Source of the DNA: Bacteroidaceae bacterium
Lineage (GTDB): Bacteria; Bacteroidota; Bacteroidia; Bacteroidales; Bacteroidaceae
DNA length: 64,000 bases
NCBI GenBank assembly: GCA_900770655.1
Contig: CAAGLA010000025.1
Location: 1 to 64,000 of the forward strand
Direction of reading: 5' to 3'
The stretch's first letter is position 1. Each line of letters starts with the position of its first letter. The notes beneath the pieces were generated by a model. It worked only from the letters and a program-made list of their open reading frames with translations, made no database searches and had not been told where the DNA came from. Positions 15,473 through 24,232 of the stretch are shown one piece after another. A program made the position numbers and the translations under genes.

Positions 15473-17617
15473 TTATTTTACAATGTTCATCTCTTCAATC
15501 AGGCGGTTGCAGTTGCCGAACTTGTCAATAATGAACAGGACATAGCGTATATCTACGTTTATACAGCGTTGCAGGTTGTCGTCGAAGTTTATGTCACCGC
15601 TAAGCGACTCCCAGTTGCCGTCGAATGCAAGGCCTATCAGTTCACCTCTTGAGTTAAGGACACCGCTTCCGCTGTTGCCGCCGGTAATATCGTTTGTCGT
15701 GAGGAAGGCTACAGGCATCTCTCCGTTTGCCATAGCGTACTGTCCGTAGTCCTTTGTCTCGTAAAGGTTTCTGAGGCCTGCGGGAACAATGAACTCGCTA
15801 TTGTTGGGGTCTTCCTTCTCCATAACGCCTTCGAGTGTGGTGTAGTAGTTGAAAATGACACCGTCTTTGGGGCTGTATGGCTTTACATTACCGTATGTAA
15901 GGCGCATTGTAAAGTTCGCATCGGGAGCCATTGGCGCACCGTTGGCCATCTCCAAAAGACCTCTCAGGTATGTTTTGTGCAGCGGGTTAATTCTGTTGGC
16001 AAAAACGGTGCTTTTGTCGTGCAAATCGATGTAGGTCTCAAACACAGCCTTGCGCAAAAGATAACCGAGGTCGTTGTTTACCTTCTTGGCTGTAGGCTTT
16101 CTTAAGAACTTGTTCAGGTTCTCCTCGCTTGCCAGTATTGAATTGTCATAAACGTCATCGATATATTCTTCGAGGTCGCCATCGTACTTCTCATATATCT
16201 CGTTGAGGTAGCTGTGGCGTTCTTCGGCCTTAGTGAGTTCAAAGTATAGCGGAAGGACCTCTTTTGCTATACGGCGGTCAATAGCGTGGCTGTAGTCGCG
16301 TTCGTGAACCCAGCTGTAGTAACCGTTCAAAAGTTCCCTTGCAGCCTCCTTGTCTTCGAAATCGTTGCCAGCAATCTGGCTGTCGAGGTTGCGGTATATG
16401 AACTCAACATTGTTTATCAGTTCTATTACCAGTGTGCTGAGATACTCGTTGCGGCTCATATCGGCAACGCAAGCATTGATGTCTGCCACAACACTCTGGT
16501 ACTCTTCGTTGCCTGTTCTCTGTGCCCAAGCAAGGAACTCTGCCTCTTCGGCAAGCTTTGTCTCAACAACCCTGTTGTCGACAATAGCCTTGTTCATACC
16601 TATTGAATTCTTCCAGTAGTTGCTTATCCTAGCTTGTTTGTCGGCATACATAATTGAAACCTCTTCGCTCTTTGCCATCTCTTCGCGAATGATATTGAGG
16701 GTTACGTCGCGCATAGCTATGCGAGGCTCGTTCTCTTGGAACATTCTCATTCTAACCTCTTCGCCGGTGAGGTAACGCGATGTGCTGCCGGGAAATCCCA
16801 TAATCATAGCAAAGTCGCCATATTCGAAGCCGGCAAGAGATACATTAAGGAACTTTGGGGTGCTCAAAGGTATATTCTCTTCGCTGTAGGCAGCAGGGTT
16901 ACCCTCTTTGTCGCCATATATGCGGAACACCGAAAAGTCGCCTGTGTGGCGTGGCCACATCCAGTTGTCGGTCTCGCCGCCGAATTTACCAATAGAGTTC
17001 GGGGGAGTTGCTACAAGGCGTACATCGGTATACTTCTTGTAATATATAAGGTAATATTTGTTACCCTCGAAATATGGTTTCAGTTCAGGGTATAGGTAGC
17101 TCTTGCCCTCTATGGTGTCGGCTGAAAAGAGCTCGTGTGCAATCTGGCTTAATGATGTGCGGTTGAATGACTGCTCAACGGTGAGTGTACCGGCCTCTAT
17201 GCGGCTGTTAACCTCGTCGGTAACATCGGTAATTCTCTCTACGAATGTGAATGCAATATCTTCGCACGGCAATTCCTCTTTGTAGCTCTGGCTCCAGAAA
17301 CCGTTGTGCAGGTAGTTGTGCTCAACCGTACTTAGCTGCTGTATGAAACTGAAACCGCAGTGGTGGTTGGTTATTACAAGGCCGTTGGGAGAAATAATCT
17401 CGCCGGTACAGCCACCGCCAAATATACCTATAGCATCCTTGAGAGACGGTGCGTCAGGTGAATAAATATCGTCAATGGACATCTCCAAGCCCTGACTGCG
17501 CATCTGGTCCTCGAGGTTCTGCTGGCGCATCAGCTGCAATAGCCACATACCCTCGTCGGCTCTTAGCTGAGGGGTGGCAAAGACTGCTATGAGCAGCGCA
17601 ATGATTAATTTTTTCAT
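15473..17617 (-). CDS. S46 family dipeptidyl-peptidase (DPP7/DPP11 type)
   Basis: A 714-residue exported serine peptidase removing dipeptides from peptide N-termini in the periplasm, part of amino-acid supply in peptide-fermenting Bacteroidota. A signal peptide covers about 1-20. The catalytic His lies in TNHHCGF (85-86) and the catalytic Ser at 649 in GNSGSGV. Eighteen residues after that Ser is a Gly (AFDGNWE). As I recall, DPP11, which prefers Asp/Glu, has Arg at this place and DPP7, which prefers hydrophobic residues, has Gly; this would make it DPP7-like. Length fits the family. It is a single gene with its own promoter -7 element at 17659-17666. Confidence 0.93.
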   Translation of the reverse strand: MKKLIIALLIAVFATPQLRADEGMWLLQLMRQQNLEDQMRSQGLEMSIDDIYSPDAPSLKDAIGIFGGGCTGEIISPNGLVITNHHCGFSFIQQLSTVEHNYLHNGFWSQSYKEELPCEDIAFTFVERITDVTDEVNSRIEAGTLTVEQSFNRTSLSQIAHELFSADTIEGKSYLYPELKPYFEGNKYYLIYYKKYTDVRLVATPPNSIGKFGGETDNWMWPRHTGDFSVFRIYGDKEGNPAAYSEENIPLSTPKFLNVSLAGFEYGDFAMIMGFPGSTSRYLTGEEVRMRMFQENEPRIAMRDVTLNIIREEMAKSEEVSIMYADKQARISNYWKNSIGMNKAIVDNRVVETKLAEEAEFLAWAQRTGNEEYQSVVADINACVADMSRNEYLSTLVIELINNVEFIYRNLDSQIAGNDFEDKEAARELLNGYYSWVHERDYSHAIDRRIAKEVLPLYFELTKAEERHSYLNEIYEKYDGDLEEYIDDVYDNSILASEENLNKFLRKPTAKKVNNDLGYLLRKAVFETYIDLHDKSTVFANRINPLHKTYLRGLLEMANGAPMAPDANFTMRLTYGNVKPYSPKDGVIFNYYTTLEGVMEKEDPNNSEFIVPAGLRNLYETKDYGQYAMANGEMPVAFLTTNDITGGNSGSGVLNSRGELIGLAFDGNWESLSGDINFDDNLQRCINVDIRYVLFIIDKFGNCNRLIEEMNIVK

Positions 17618-17658
17618 AACTGTTTCTATTTATAATGTTAAAAAAGTTTCCTATTCTG

Positions 17659-17666
17659 CAAAGATA
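17659..17666 (-). promoter_or_regulatory. -7 box of the S46 peptidase promoter
   Basis: TATCTTTG on the - strand, 41 bp upstream of the start codon. No clear TTTG was found at the usual distance. Confidence 0.5.
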
Positions 17667-17805
17667 CATTAAAAAAGGCCTAATAATTAGTGATGTAAAC
17701 GCTTTTTAACAGATTGACACCTTTTTTATCAAACAAAGCGGGCTTTCACTCTGTTTTTTAATAATTAATAAGAAATTATAGGGGATAATCTTGCGTAAAC
17801 TGTTC

Positions 17806-17813
17806 TATCTTTG
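17806..17813 (+). promoter_or_regulatory. -7 box of the DUF4369 lipoprotein promoter
   Basis: TATCTTTGC on the + strand, leaving a leader of about 115 nt before the gene. The 321-bp gap 17618-17938 otherwise holds AT-rich sequence with no gene. Confidence 0.5.
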
Positions 17814-17938
17814 CAAGGTAGCGAAAACAATGGCATTTTAGCGAAAGCATCTGCAGCTGCAGTGTTTCCGGTTTTTGAAATGTTCTGCTTTTTGCTGTTA
17901 ATTATCTATTATAACTGTAGTTAAACACCATAATAATA

Positions 17939-18625
17939 ATGCGGCAGTTGTTCGGAATTTTGGGGCTTTTGTTTATATCGGCAATGTTCTCTTTTGTTTC
18001 TTGCGAAAAGAGTACATTCAAACTGAACGGAATCTTGTCCATCGGTTATTACGACGGCGATACGGTTTTTCTCAGGCAATACCAGAACGATTCGCTTATG
18101 AATATAGGTTTCACAACTATAAAAGAGGGGGCATTCGAACTTGAAGGCTCTGCTGCAGAACCATATATGGCCGGTCTTTATTTGAATAGCGTTCTTTTGG
18201 TTCCGCTTGTTGTAGAGCCGGGCGGTATATGCGTTAAGTTAACCGGTGAAGAGGCGTCGGTATCGGGTACGCCTCTTAATGATGCCCTCTACGAATACAT
18301 AGACCGTGTAGACAGTTTCGAGGTATCGCTTGCCGAAATTTCGAGAATGGAGGCACGCCTCATTATGGATGGCACCGACGCCAATGCCGCCAAAGGTTTC
18401 GTGGAGCGCACATTCCTTAAGACGAATTTGGAAATGGAACTCTATATCGACAATTTCATTAAAGGGCATTATAACGATATTCTTGGTCCGTTTGTATTCA
18501 GGCAGTGGTATGGGCAGATGCTTTATCCTATGTCCAGCGAAAGAGTTAAGAATATTATGCAAGGAGCCCCTGAATGTTTTAAGGAACATCAATATGTAAA
18601 AGGGGTGGTATCGACCGATAATTGA
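17939..18625 (+). CDS. DUF4369-type lipoprotein
   Basis: A 228-residue lipoprotein: hydrophobic signal and lipobox with Cys22 (SFVSC). The N-terminal half fits the DUF4369 beta-domain usually fused to a TlpA-like thioredoxin in Bacteroidota (a pattern of GDTVFLRQY and GAFELEG strands). Here the thioredoxin part is absent; the C-terminal half is helical. It stands alone between divergent and convergent neighbours. Function unknown; an outer-membrane or periplasmic anchoring role is likely. Confidence 0.75.
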   Translation: MRQLFGILGLLFISAMFSFVSCEKSTFKLNGILSIGYYDGDTVFLRQYQNDSLMNIGFTTIKEGAFELEGSAAEPYMAGLYLNSVLLVPLVVEPGGICVKLTGEEASVSGTPLNDALYEYIDRVDSFEVSLAEISRMEARLIMDGTDANAAKGFVERTFLKTNLEMELYIDNFIKGHYNDILGPFVFRQWYGQMLYPMSSERVKNIMQGAPECFKEHQYVKGVVSTDN

Positions 18626-18641
18626 CAGGTTCCTTTCATAT

Positions 18642-18675
18642 AAAAAACCCGCCGACGTAGCCGGCGGGTTTTTTT
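18642..18675. terminator. Bidirectional terminator
   Basis: AAAAAACCCGCCG and CGGCGGGTTTTTTT form a strong hairpin between the lipoprotein gene and the convergent acyltransferase gene. Confidence 0.9.
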
Positions 18676-18694
18676 ATATATTTGTGGTCTCTTT

Positions 18695-19429
18695 TTACTC
18701 CTCTCCAAGGGTCTTTGCTATGGCAGCGCGGGTCTCTGTCATTAGGTATTCGACATTCTCGCTGTCACGGCCTTTACATTCAATGGGGGCGTGGAAGGTG
18801 AGTGTTACAGGAGACCAGTGAAGGCACATACAGCCTTTTGGCAGAATATCGTATGAACCCTGAATAGATACCGGTATAATGGTCTTTTGTGCCATATTGG
18901 CAATTACAAAAGCTCCTTTCTTGAACCTGCCCAGCTTGCCGTTGTCACTTCTTGTGCCCTCGGCAAAGATAGACATCGACTTTCCGCCTTTAAGCACCTT
19001 TATGGCCTTGCGCAAAAGGTCTTTCTGCGGTGTCGTGCGGTTCACGAATATATGTTCGGTCTTGGCGCAGGCCACACCAAGCAAGGGCACCTTGCGTAAA
19101 GAATCCTTCATAATCCATTTGAAGTTTTTCATAACGTACCCGTACATAACAATGACGTCGAACATTCCTTGATGGTTGGCCACGAAGACATAATTCTTGT
19201 CTTTATCTACATACTTCTTGCGGTCTACTACCTTTACTGGTATAAAGAACAGCAGACAGGTCAGGCGGCACCATATTATGGCGGGGTAGTAGTCTCCATT
19301 CTTTATCTTAAGGTAGTGACCGAAAACAAGAATGGCCAGTGAAGTCAGGGCAGTTAGCAGTATCGCTGCCCACCAAGCAAATACCACTTGGTATATTACA
19401 TAAAACGGGTGAAGAATTTTCCTTAACAT
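18695..19429 (-). CDS. plsC: 1-acyl-sn-glycerol-3-phosphate acyltransferase
   Basis: A 244-residue membrane enzyme transferring an acyl chain to lysophosphatidic acid to make phosphatidic acid for phospholipids. The catalytic NHxxxxD motif is NHQGMFD (His86, Asp91); the glycerol-phosphate binding motif is EGTR (157-160), followed by GRFKKGAF. An N-terminal hydrophobic segment (about 10-38) anchors it. It lies 63 bp downstream of the MetH-reactivation gene on the same strand and may be co-transcribed with it. The acyltransferase family is certain; exact substrate is by analogy. Confidence 0.9.
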   Translation of the reverse strand: MLRKILHPFYVIYQVVFAWWAAILLTALTSLAILVFGHYLKIKNGDYYPAIIWCRLTCLLFFIPVKVVDRKKYVDKDKNYVFVANHQGMFDVIVMYGYVMKNFKWIMKDSLRKVPLLGVACAKTEHIFVNRTTPQKDLLRKAIKVLKGGKSMSIFAEGTRSDNGKLGRFKKGAFVIANMAQKTIIPVSIQGSYDILPKGCMCLHWSPVTLTFHAPIECKGRDSENVEYLMTETRAAIAKTLGEE

Positions 19430-19492
19430 ATAATTCTTTTTTTGTTTGTGTTTGTTTGCAGGTGTAAATATAATGATTTTTTACAAGAACCT

Positions 19493-20305
19493 CTACTCAC
19501 AGAGGTTCTTTGATAGAAATTTCTTTAAATCTTCCACTCCTGATGTGTGGCGTCGGGCATAGTCGTTGAACTGCTCTTCACTAATTTTCCCAACATCAAA
19601 ATAATGCGACAGAGGGTGGTGTATCATAATCCCGCACACCGATGAATGTGGCATCATAGCCCCGTTTGGTGTCAGTTCTATCCCAATATCCTTCACCCGC
19701 AGCAGCTTGTCTATAATAAAGATTATACTCTGGTCGGGCAGTGACGGGTAACCAACGGCGGGGCGTATCCCCCGATACTCTTCGCGGTTGAGCTGTTCTA
19801 TTGTAAAGTTCTCTTCGCCGGCATATCCCCATATCCCTTTGTCTGTTCTCACCTTGCAGTGCATAACTGTTGCCGTAGCCTCGGCGAGGCGGTCGGCAAG
19901 TGTGTGGAACAGCAACTCTTGATATTTGTCGCCTTTGAATGAAATTCCTGCCTGTGGCTCTATTGTTGTGGCAAAAAGCCCTACAAGGTCTTGCTGCGGC
20001 GATACAAAGTCGCTCAGGCACAGGTTGGGTTTCCCGTTTATTGCGTGCTGCTGTCTTAGCAACGGCAATATTTCATTTTCTATAATAATGTTGTCACCAT
20101 CGCTGTGGGCGTCGCACAGGGTAAACAGCGCGTGGCAACATTGCAACCCCTCAATGGTGTGCAACATTGCAATGGCATCGTTCATCAGTTCTTCCTTTGC
20201 TTTTGCCCGGGCAGCCCCTGTAAGGCCCCAAGCGTGAAGGAAATAGCTCCAGTCGATGTATGGAATAAGTTCACCAACCGTGTAGTGGAAGGTTTTTCTT
20301 CTCAT
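19493..20305 (-). CDS. Stand-alone methionine synthase reactivation domain protein
   Basis: A 270-residue protein matching only the C-terminal reactivation domain of cobalamin-dependent methionine synthase (MetH), which binds S-adenosylmethionine for reductive remethylation of oxidised cobalamin. Recognisable are YRGIRPAVGYPSLPDQ, the SAM-binding region, and HSSVCGIMIHHPLSHYFDVG followed by the SEEQFNDYARR tail. The rest of MetH is absent here; it should be elsewhere in the genome. The start overlaps the dihydroorotase stop as ATGA, so translation is coupled. A hairpin (19485-19510, AAGAACCTCT/AGAGGTTCTT) covers the stop codon. Confidence 0.88.
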   Translation of the reverse strand: MRRKTFHYTVGELIPYIDWSYFLHAWGLTGAARAKAKEELMNDAIAMLHTIEGLQCCHALFTLCDAHSDGDNIIIENEILPLLRQQHAINGKPNLCLSDFVSPQQDLVGLFATTIEPQAGISFKGDKYQELLFHTLADRLAEATATVMHCKVRTDKGIWGYAGEENFTIEQLNREEYRGIRPAVGYPSLPDQSIIFIIDKLLRVKDIGIELTPNGAMMPHSSVCGIMIHHPLSHYFDVGKISEEQFNDYARRHTSGVEDLKKFLSKNLCE

Positions 20306-21648
20306 CGGTTAAAAGTGATTGCTTTGCCACGAACTCCGGGGGCTATCTCGCCACGGTTGTAGACTCTTTCGCCGTTTACCCAAGTCTGTTCAACACTCCA
20401 GTTGAATGTCTCGCCTTCGAATGGGCTCCAGCCGCATTTGCTCAAAATTTCCTCTTTGTTTACTGTATGTGGGTTTGCGGGGCGCAACAGCACAAAGTCG
20501 GCGAAGAACCCTTTTTGAATGAATCCGCGTTTGTTTATATTGTAGATTCTTGCCGGAGCGTGGCACATCTTCTCAACAAGAGTCTCTATTGTGAACACGC
20601 CTTCGTCTACAAGCCTTAGCATTGCGAGCAGCGAGAATTGTATGCTTGGCATTCCCGATGCTGCGGTGAGTGCGCCGCCTGCCTTCTCTTCTATGCGGTG
20701 CGGTGCGTGGTCGGTGCCAATTATATCTATCTTGCCGCCGGCTACAGCCTTGCGCAGAGCCTCGCGGTCTTCGGCACTCTTTATGGCCGGGTTGCATTTT
20801 ATTCTTGCTCCCAAACGGCTGTAGTCCTTGTCGCAGAAGGTTAGGTGCGCGGGGGTAACTTCTGCTGTAATCTTCTTCTCCTGCAGCTCTTTGCCGCTCA
20901 ATAGCTCCAGTTCGCGCCCGGTGCTTATATGCATTACATTTAGCTGCGTGCCGAACCTCTTTGCCAGCTCTACAGCGCTCTTGGTGCTTTGGTAACACGC
21001 CTCTGCGCTGCGTATCACAGGGTGATACTCCACGCCCGGGTTCTCACCAACCTCCTTTACAATGTTCGCAGCGTTGCGTGTAATTATGTTGCTATCCTCG
21101 CAATGTACGGCAACAGGCATTTTCAGCCTTGCAGCCTCGGAAAAAATTTTTTCAAGCTCGGCAACCTTGTCTACAAGCATATTCCCGGTGCTGGAACCCA
21201 TAAAGAGCTTTATTCCGCACACGCGTTTCCTGTTCAGTTTCTCAAAAGTCGCGACATTCTTGTTCGTTGCACCAAAGTAGAACGAATAGTTTATTGCGCT
21301 CTCTTTGGCGGCAATAGAGAACTTTTCCTTTAAGGCTTTCAGAGTTGTTGTCTGCGGCTTGGTGTTGGGCATCTCCATAAAAGATGTTACGCCGCCGGCT
21401 GCGGCTGCACGGCTCTCGCTGCTTATGGTCGCCTTTTCTGTAAGCCCCGGCTCGCGAAAGTGTACGTGGTCGTCTATTACTCCCGGTATAAGGTAGAGCC
21501 CTGTGCCTTCTACTATTTCGTCACATTCCGTGCGTGGCAGTTCGTTGCCTCGCAGAATCTCTGTTATTCTGCCGTTGTTGACAACTACCGAACCGCAGAA
21601 CTGCTCGCCATTGTTCACGATGGTGGGGTTGCTTATAAGTATGCGCAT
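20302..21648 (-). CDS. pyrC: Dihydroorotase
   Basis: A 448-residue metal-dependent amidohydrolase that closes carbamoyl aspartate to dihydroorotate in pyrimidine synthesis. The class I signature DDHVHFREPGLTEKAT and the GTDHAPH metal ligand are both present. Length fits the class I enzyme. It is coupled by a 4-nt overlap to the downstream MetH-reactivation gene. Its leader contains a 9-bp hairpin (GAAGTGCAG/CTGCACTTC, 21700-21727) after a -7-like TATCTTCG at about 21749-21756; the hairpin lacks a T-run and may stabilise the mRNA. Confidence 0.95.
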   Translation of the reverse strand: MRILISNPTIVNNGEQFCGSVVVNNGRITEILRGNELPRTECDEIVEGTGLYLIPGVIDDHVHFREPGLTEKATISSESRAAAAGGVTSFMEMPNTKPQTTTLKALKEKFSIAAKESAINYSFYFGATNKNVATFEKLNRKRVCGIKLFMGSSTGNMLVDKVAELEKIFSEAARLKMPVAVHCEDSNIITRNAANIVKEVGENPGVEYHPVIRSAEACYQSTKSAVELAKRFGTQLNVMHISTGRELELLSGKELQEKKITAEVTPAHLTFCDKDYSRLGARIKCNPAIKSAEDREALRKAVAGGKIDIIGTDHAPHRIEEKAGGALTAASGMPSIQFSLLAMLRLVDEGVFTIETLVEKMCHAPARIYNINKRGFIQKGFFADFVLLRPANPHTVNKEEILSKCGWSPFEGETFNWSVEQTWVNGERVYNRGEIAPGVRGKAITFNR

Positions 21649-21772
21649 AATCCTTTTTCTTGTTTTTGGTGAGTTGCAAGTTTAATTCTTGTAATTTTTG
21701 AAGTGCAGTGAAAAATCCCTGCACTTCAAATGAATTGTTCTTTTTGCGAAGATATAAAAAAAGAGATTGCCG

Positions 21773-22168
21773 TTAAGCAATCTCTCTGTTTATTTTCTCA
21801 GCAATTTCTTTGAACTCTTCGGCTGTGAGCTTCAGCTTGGGGTTTGTGAAGAGCATATCCTTTTCGCTTTGCATTGGTACAAGGTGTATATGTGCGTGAG
21901 GAACTTCCAGCCCCAGCACCGCTTGGCCTACCTTCACACAGGGGAAGGCGCGCTTAATGCCTTCGGCAACCTTTTTTGCAAAAACCTGCATTTCTCCAAT
22001 CTCTTCGTCGGTGAGGTCGAAGAAGTAGTCCACTTCGCGTTTGGGAATAACAAGTGTGTGCCCTTTTGCAAGCGGGTTTATATCGAGGAATGCATAGAAA
22101 CGGTCATTCTCGGCTACTTTGTAGCTTGGAATTTCGCCTGCGACTATTTTGCTGAATATGGTAGCCAT
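21773..22168 (-). CDS. HIT family nucleotide hydrolase
   Basis: A 131-residue histidine-triad protein with the motif HAHIHLVPM near residue 94. It hydrolyses nucleotide phosphoramidates or related phosphoanhydrides in the cytoplasm. Length and the start MATIFSKIVAGEIPSYKV are typical of the HinT branch. It follows greA by 14 bp on the same strand, forming a greA-hit pair. Physiological substrate uncertain. Confidence 0.93.
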   Translation of the reverse strand: MATIFSKIVAGEIPSYKVAENDRFYAFLDINPLAKGHTLVIPKREVDYFFDLTDEEIGEMQVFAKKVAEGIKRAFPCVKVGQAVLGLEVPHAHIHLVPMQSEKDMLFTNPKLKLTAEEFKEIAEKINREIA

Positions 22169-22182
22169 AGATATTGCTTTTT

Positions 22183-22644
22183 TTAGAACGAAATGCTTGT
22201 TATTTCCAAGTAGAGCTTTCCCTGTGGAACTGTAATTTCGGCAACATCGCCAACCTTCTTGCCAAGCAGGCCCTTTGCTATTGGGGTGTTGATGGAAATT
22301 TTTGCTTCACGAAGGTTTGCCTCGCTTTCGGGAACAATGGTGTATTGCATATTGGCACCGGTCTTGGTGTTCTTTAGGCCTACTTTGGTGAGCACCTGCA
22401 CGGTGTCGGTGTTCAACTTGGTGGTATCTATTATTTTTGCATCTGCAATAACCAGCTTCAGTTCGTTTATTCTCATTTCGAGAAGGCCCTGAGCCTCTTT
22501 TGCTGCATCGTATTCGGCATTCTCCGACAAGTCGCCCTTGTCACGCGCTTCGGCAATCTGACGCACCACTTCGGGGCGCTTTGCTTCTAACTCTTTAAGG
22601 TCGGCCAACAATTTCTTGTAGCCTTCTTCCGACATATAACTCAT
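22183..22644 (-). CDS. greA: Transcription elongation factor GreA
   Basis: A 153-residue factor that rescues backtracked RNA polymerase by stimulating transcript cleavage. The N-terminal coiled coil (about 1-75, including EARDKGDLSENAEYDAAKE with the acidic tip) and the FKBP-like C-terminal domain (ending in TVPQGKLYLEI) are both complete. It heads the unit with the HIT gene and has a consensus promoter (22722-22753); the leader contains a GGTTCCAGCAC/TGTTGGAATCC hairpin. Confidence 0.96.
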   Translation of the reverse strand: MSYMSEEGYKKLLADLKELEAKRPEVVRQIAEARDKGDLSENAEYDAAKEAQGLLEMRINELKLVIADAKIIDTTKLNTDTVQVLTKVGLKNTKTGANMQYTIVPESEANLREAKISINTPIAKGLLGKKVGDVAEITVPQGKLYLEITSISF

Positions 22645-22721
22645 ATTTTCAGTTTTTTGAAATCAGTAAAACAAAGGATTCCAACACAAGTGCTGGAACC
22701 CATTTTCCCTTCTATTTTCTG

Positions 22722-22753
22722 CAAAGATAGCCCCTTTTTAAATATAAACCAAA
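22722..22753 (-). promoter_or_regulatory. greA promoter
   Basis: TTTG (22753-22750), a 20-bp gap, then TATCTTTG (22729-22722) on the - strand: a full consensus match, about 78 bp upstream of the start codon. Confidence 0.7.
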
Positions 22754-22857
22754 TTAAAAAGGTGAATTTTTGTCTATTAATCTTTTTTATAAATTATCCT
22801 GCGTGCGTTCTATAATTTTATATAAAAACCGCCCGTTGCCCGTATTTTGACTTTGTG

Positions 22858-24039
22858 TCATTCGTTGAGCAACTTCTCTATTTCGGCCTCAAGGTCTGTT
22901 ATCTGGTTGTCGCGGAGTGTAATCTCGTTATCCTTGTTTATGAGGAAATATGTAGGCAGTTGCTGTATATTGTAGAGAACTGTGTTCGATGAACCTACTC
23001 CTTCGCCGTCGCGCACGCATACCCACGGCAGGTTGCTTGCCGACATCTGCCAGAAGTTCTCGCGTATATCGTACGATATCTGGTAAATCTCAAAACCGCG
23101 GTCTTTATATTTGTTATATAGTTCGCGTAACTGAATGTTGCGGCCGCCCATATTGGGGTCTTCGTACAGAGTGAAGTCGAGCATCACCACCTTGCCGGCC
23201 AAAGAGGATAGCTTAATGCTGTCGCCGTTCGCGCGTGGCAGGTTTATATCGAACAGCCCGGTAGTGGTTATGCTGCTCTCCTCAACCTCTATATTGCTTG
23301 TGTTTGCGGGGCGTGTAACTCTCATTCCCTCTTCGGCAATGGCTGCAAGGTGCTCGGTCCTTTTTGCTCCGGGAAACCTGTGCTGCAGGTTTGTGGCTAC
23401 TGCAGCAAAACATTTGCTGTCTATTCTGTTGTTCATAGGGTTGAACAAAGGCTCGCCGTTCAATGTGAGTGTCAGAGCGTAATATGCGCTTGCCTTGTTG
23501 GGCGCTGCGGCAATATACTGGGTTATTATATTGTTCTTGAACTCACCTATGAGCGTGTAAATTTCGTTACGTGTCTTTATCACTGCCGGCGAGGGGTTCT
23601 TAAGCATTGTGTTCACTTGTGCCTCGAGTGCCCTTTGCAGTTCGTTCATCTCTTTTATGGCTGTAGACTCCGGGCTGCCCTCTACCGTGTATATGCTGTC
23701 AAAGCCTTCGGCATTGCTGTTTACTGTTATGGTTTCTGTTGTGTCGACCGATACAATAATGAACTCATTGTCGAGCTCCAGCCTGTAGAAACTGTAACAT
23801 TCGTTCTGTGGAACAACAAATTCGTAGTTGCCGTTATTGTCTATGGTCACGGAATCGAGCAGCGTGGTTTGCTTTATATCTATATTTGAGATTTTCAGTA
23901 CCTTGCCGTCGGCATTTGCTATGATGCCTTTAATGGTAAACGAAGGCCCTGCAGGTGTGGTGTCGTTGCAAGCTGTAAAGAGAATGGCTGCTGTTGCTGC
24001 AATGGCAAACAGTGTTGTCTTGAATTTCTTTATGTTCAT
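22858..24039 (-). CDS. TlpA-like thioredoxin-fold lipoprotein with DUF4369 domain, CxxC lost
   Basis: A 393-residue lipoprotein with lipobox Cys24 (LFTACNDT). It has an N-terminal DUF4369 domain (about 33-125), a helical linker, and a C-terminal thioredoxin fold (about 255-393) of the TlpA/ResA type: INLPRANGDSIKLSSLAGKVV, then VMLDFTLYEDPN and the cis-Pro region QQLPTYFLINKD. At the place of the redox CxxC the sequence reads YEDPNMGG, so no disulfide chemistry is expected. Such redox-dead members are common in Bacteroidota and may bind ligands or peptides. Single gene; divergent from pnp. Confidence 0.88.
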   Translation of the reverse strand: MNIKKFKTTLFAIAATAAILFTACNDTTPAGPSFTIKGIIANADGKVLKISNIDIKQTTLLDSVTIDNNGNYEFVVPQNECYSFYRLELDNEFIIVSVDTTETITVNSNAEGFDSIYTVEGSPESTAIKEMNELQRALEAQVNTMLKNPSPAVIKTRNEIYTLIGEFKNNIITQYIAAAPNKASAYYALTLTLNGEPLFNPMNNRIDSKCFAAVATNLQHRFPGAKRTEHLAAIAEEGMRVTRPANTSNIEVEESSITTTGLFDINLPRANGDSIKLSSLAGKVVMLDFTLYEDPNMGGRNIQLRELYNKYKDRGFEIYQISYDIRENFWQMSASNLPWVCVRDGEGVGSSNTVLYNIQQLPTYFLINKDNEITLRDNQITDLEAEIEKLLNE

Positions 24040-24071
24040 TTTTTATTCTTCTTTTTGTGCATTTCAAGGCA

Positions 24072-24079
24072 CAAAGATA
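24072..24079 (-). promoter_or_regulatory. -7 box of the TlpA-like lipoprotein gene
   Basis: TATCTTTG on the - strand, 32 bp upstream of the start codon. Confidence 0.5.
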
Positions 24080-24185
24080 GTGCAAGCGAATGAAACAAAA
24101 ATGAAAAAAACGATGTTTTCCTGCGCGAATCTTCTATTTTAGTGTTTTTTTTTACCCAAAGGTAGTTAAAATGTGGAAAATTGTC

Positions 24186-24193
24186 TATCTTTG
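24186..24193 (+). promoter_or_regulatory. -7 box of the pnp promoter
   Basis: TATCTTTGC on the + strand, 40 bp upstream of the pnp start codon. Confidence 0.55.
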
Positions 24194-24232
24194 CGAGAAT
24201 TACAATAAAAAATTAGTTTAAAAGATAAAAAG

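Noticed and set aside
24153..24162. A half-site like the LytTR repeat upstream of pnp (TACCCAAAGG)
   Set aside because: Only one short partial copy without the second repeat; probably chance.
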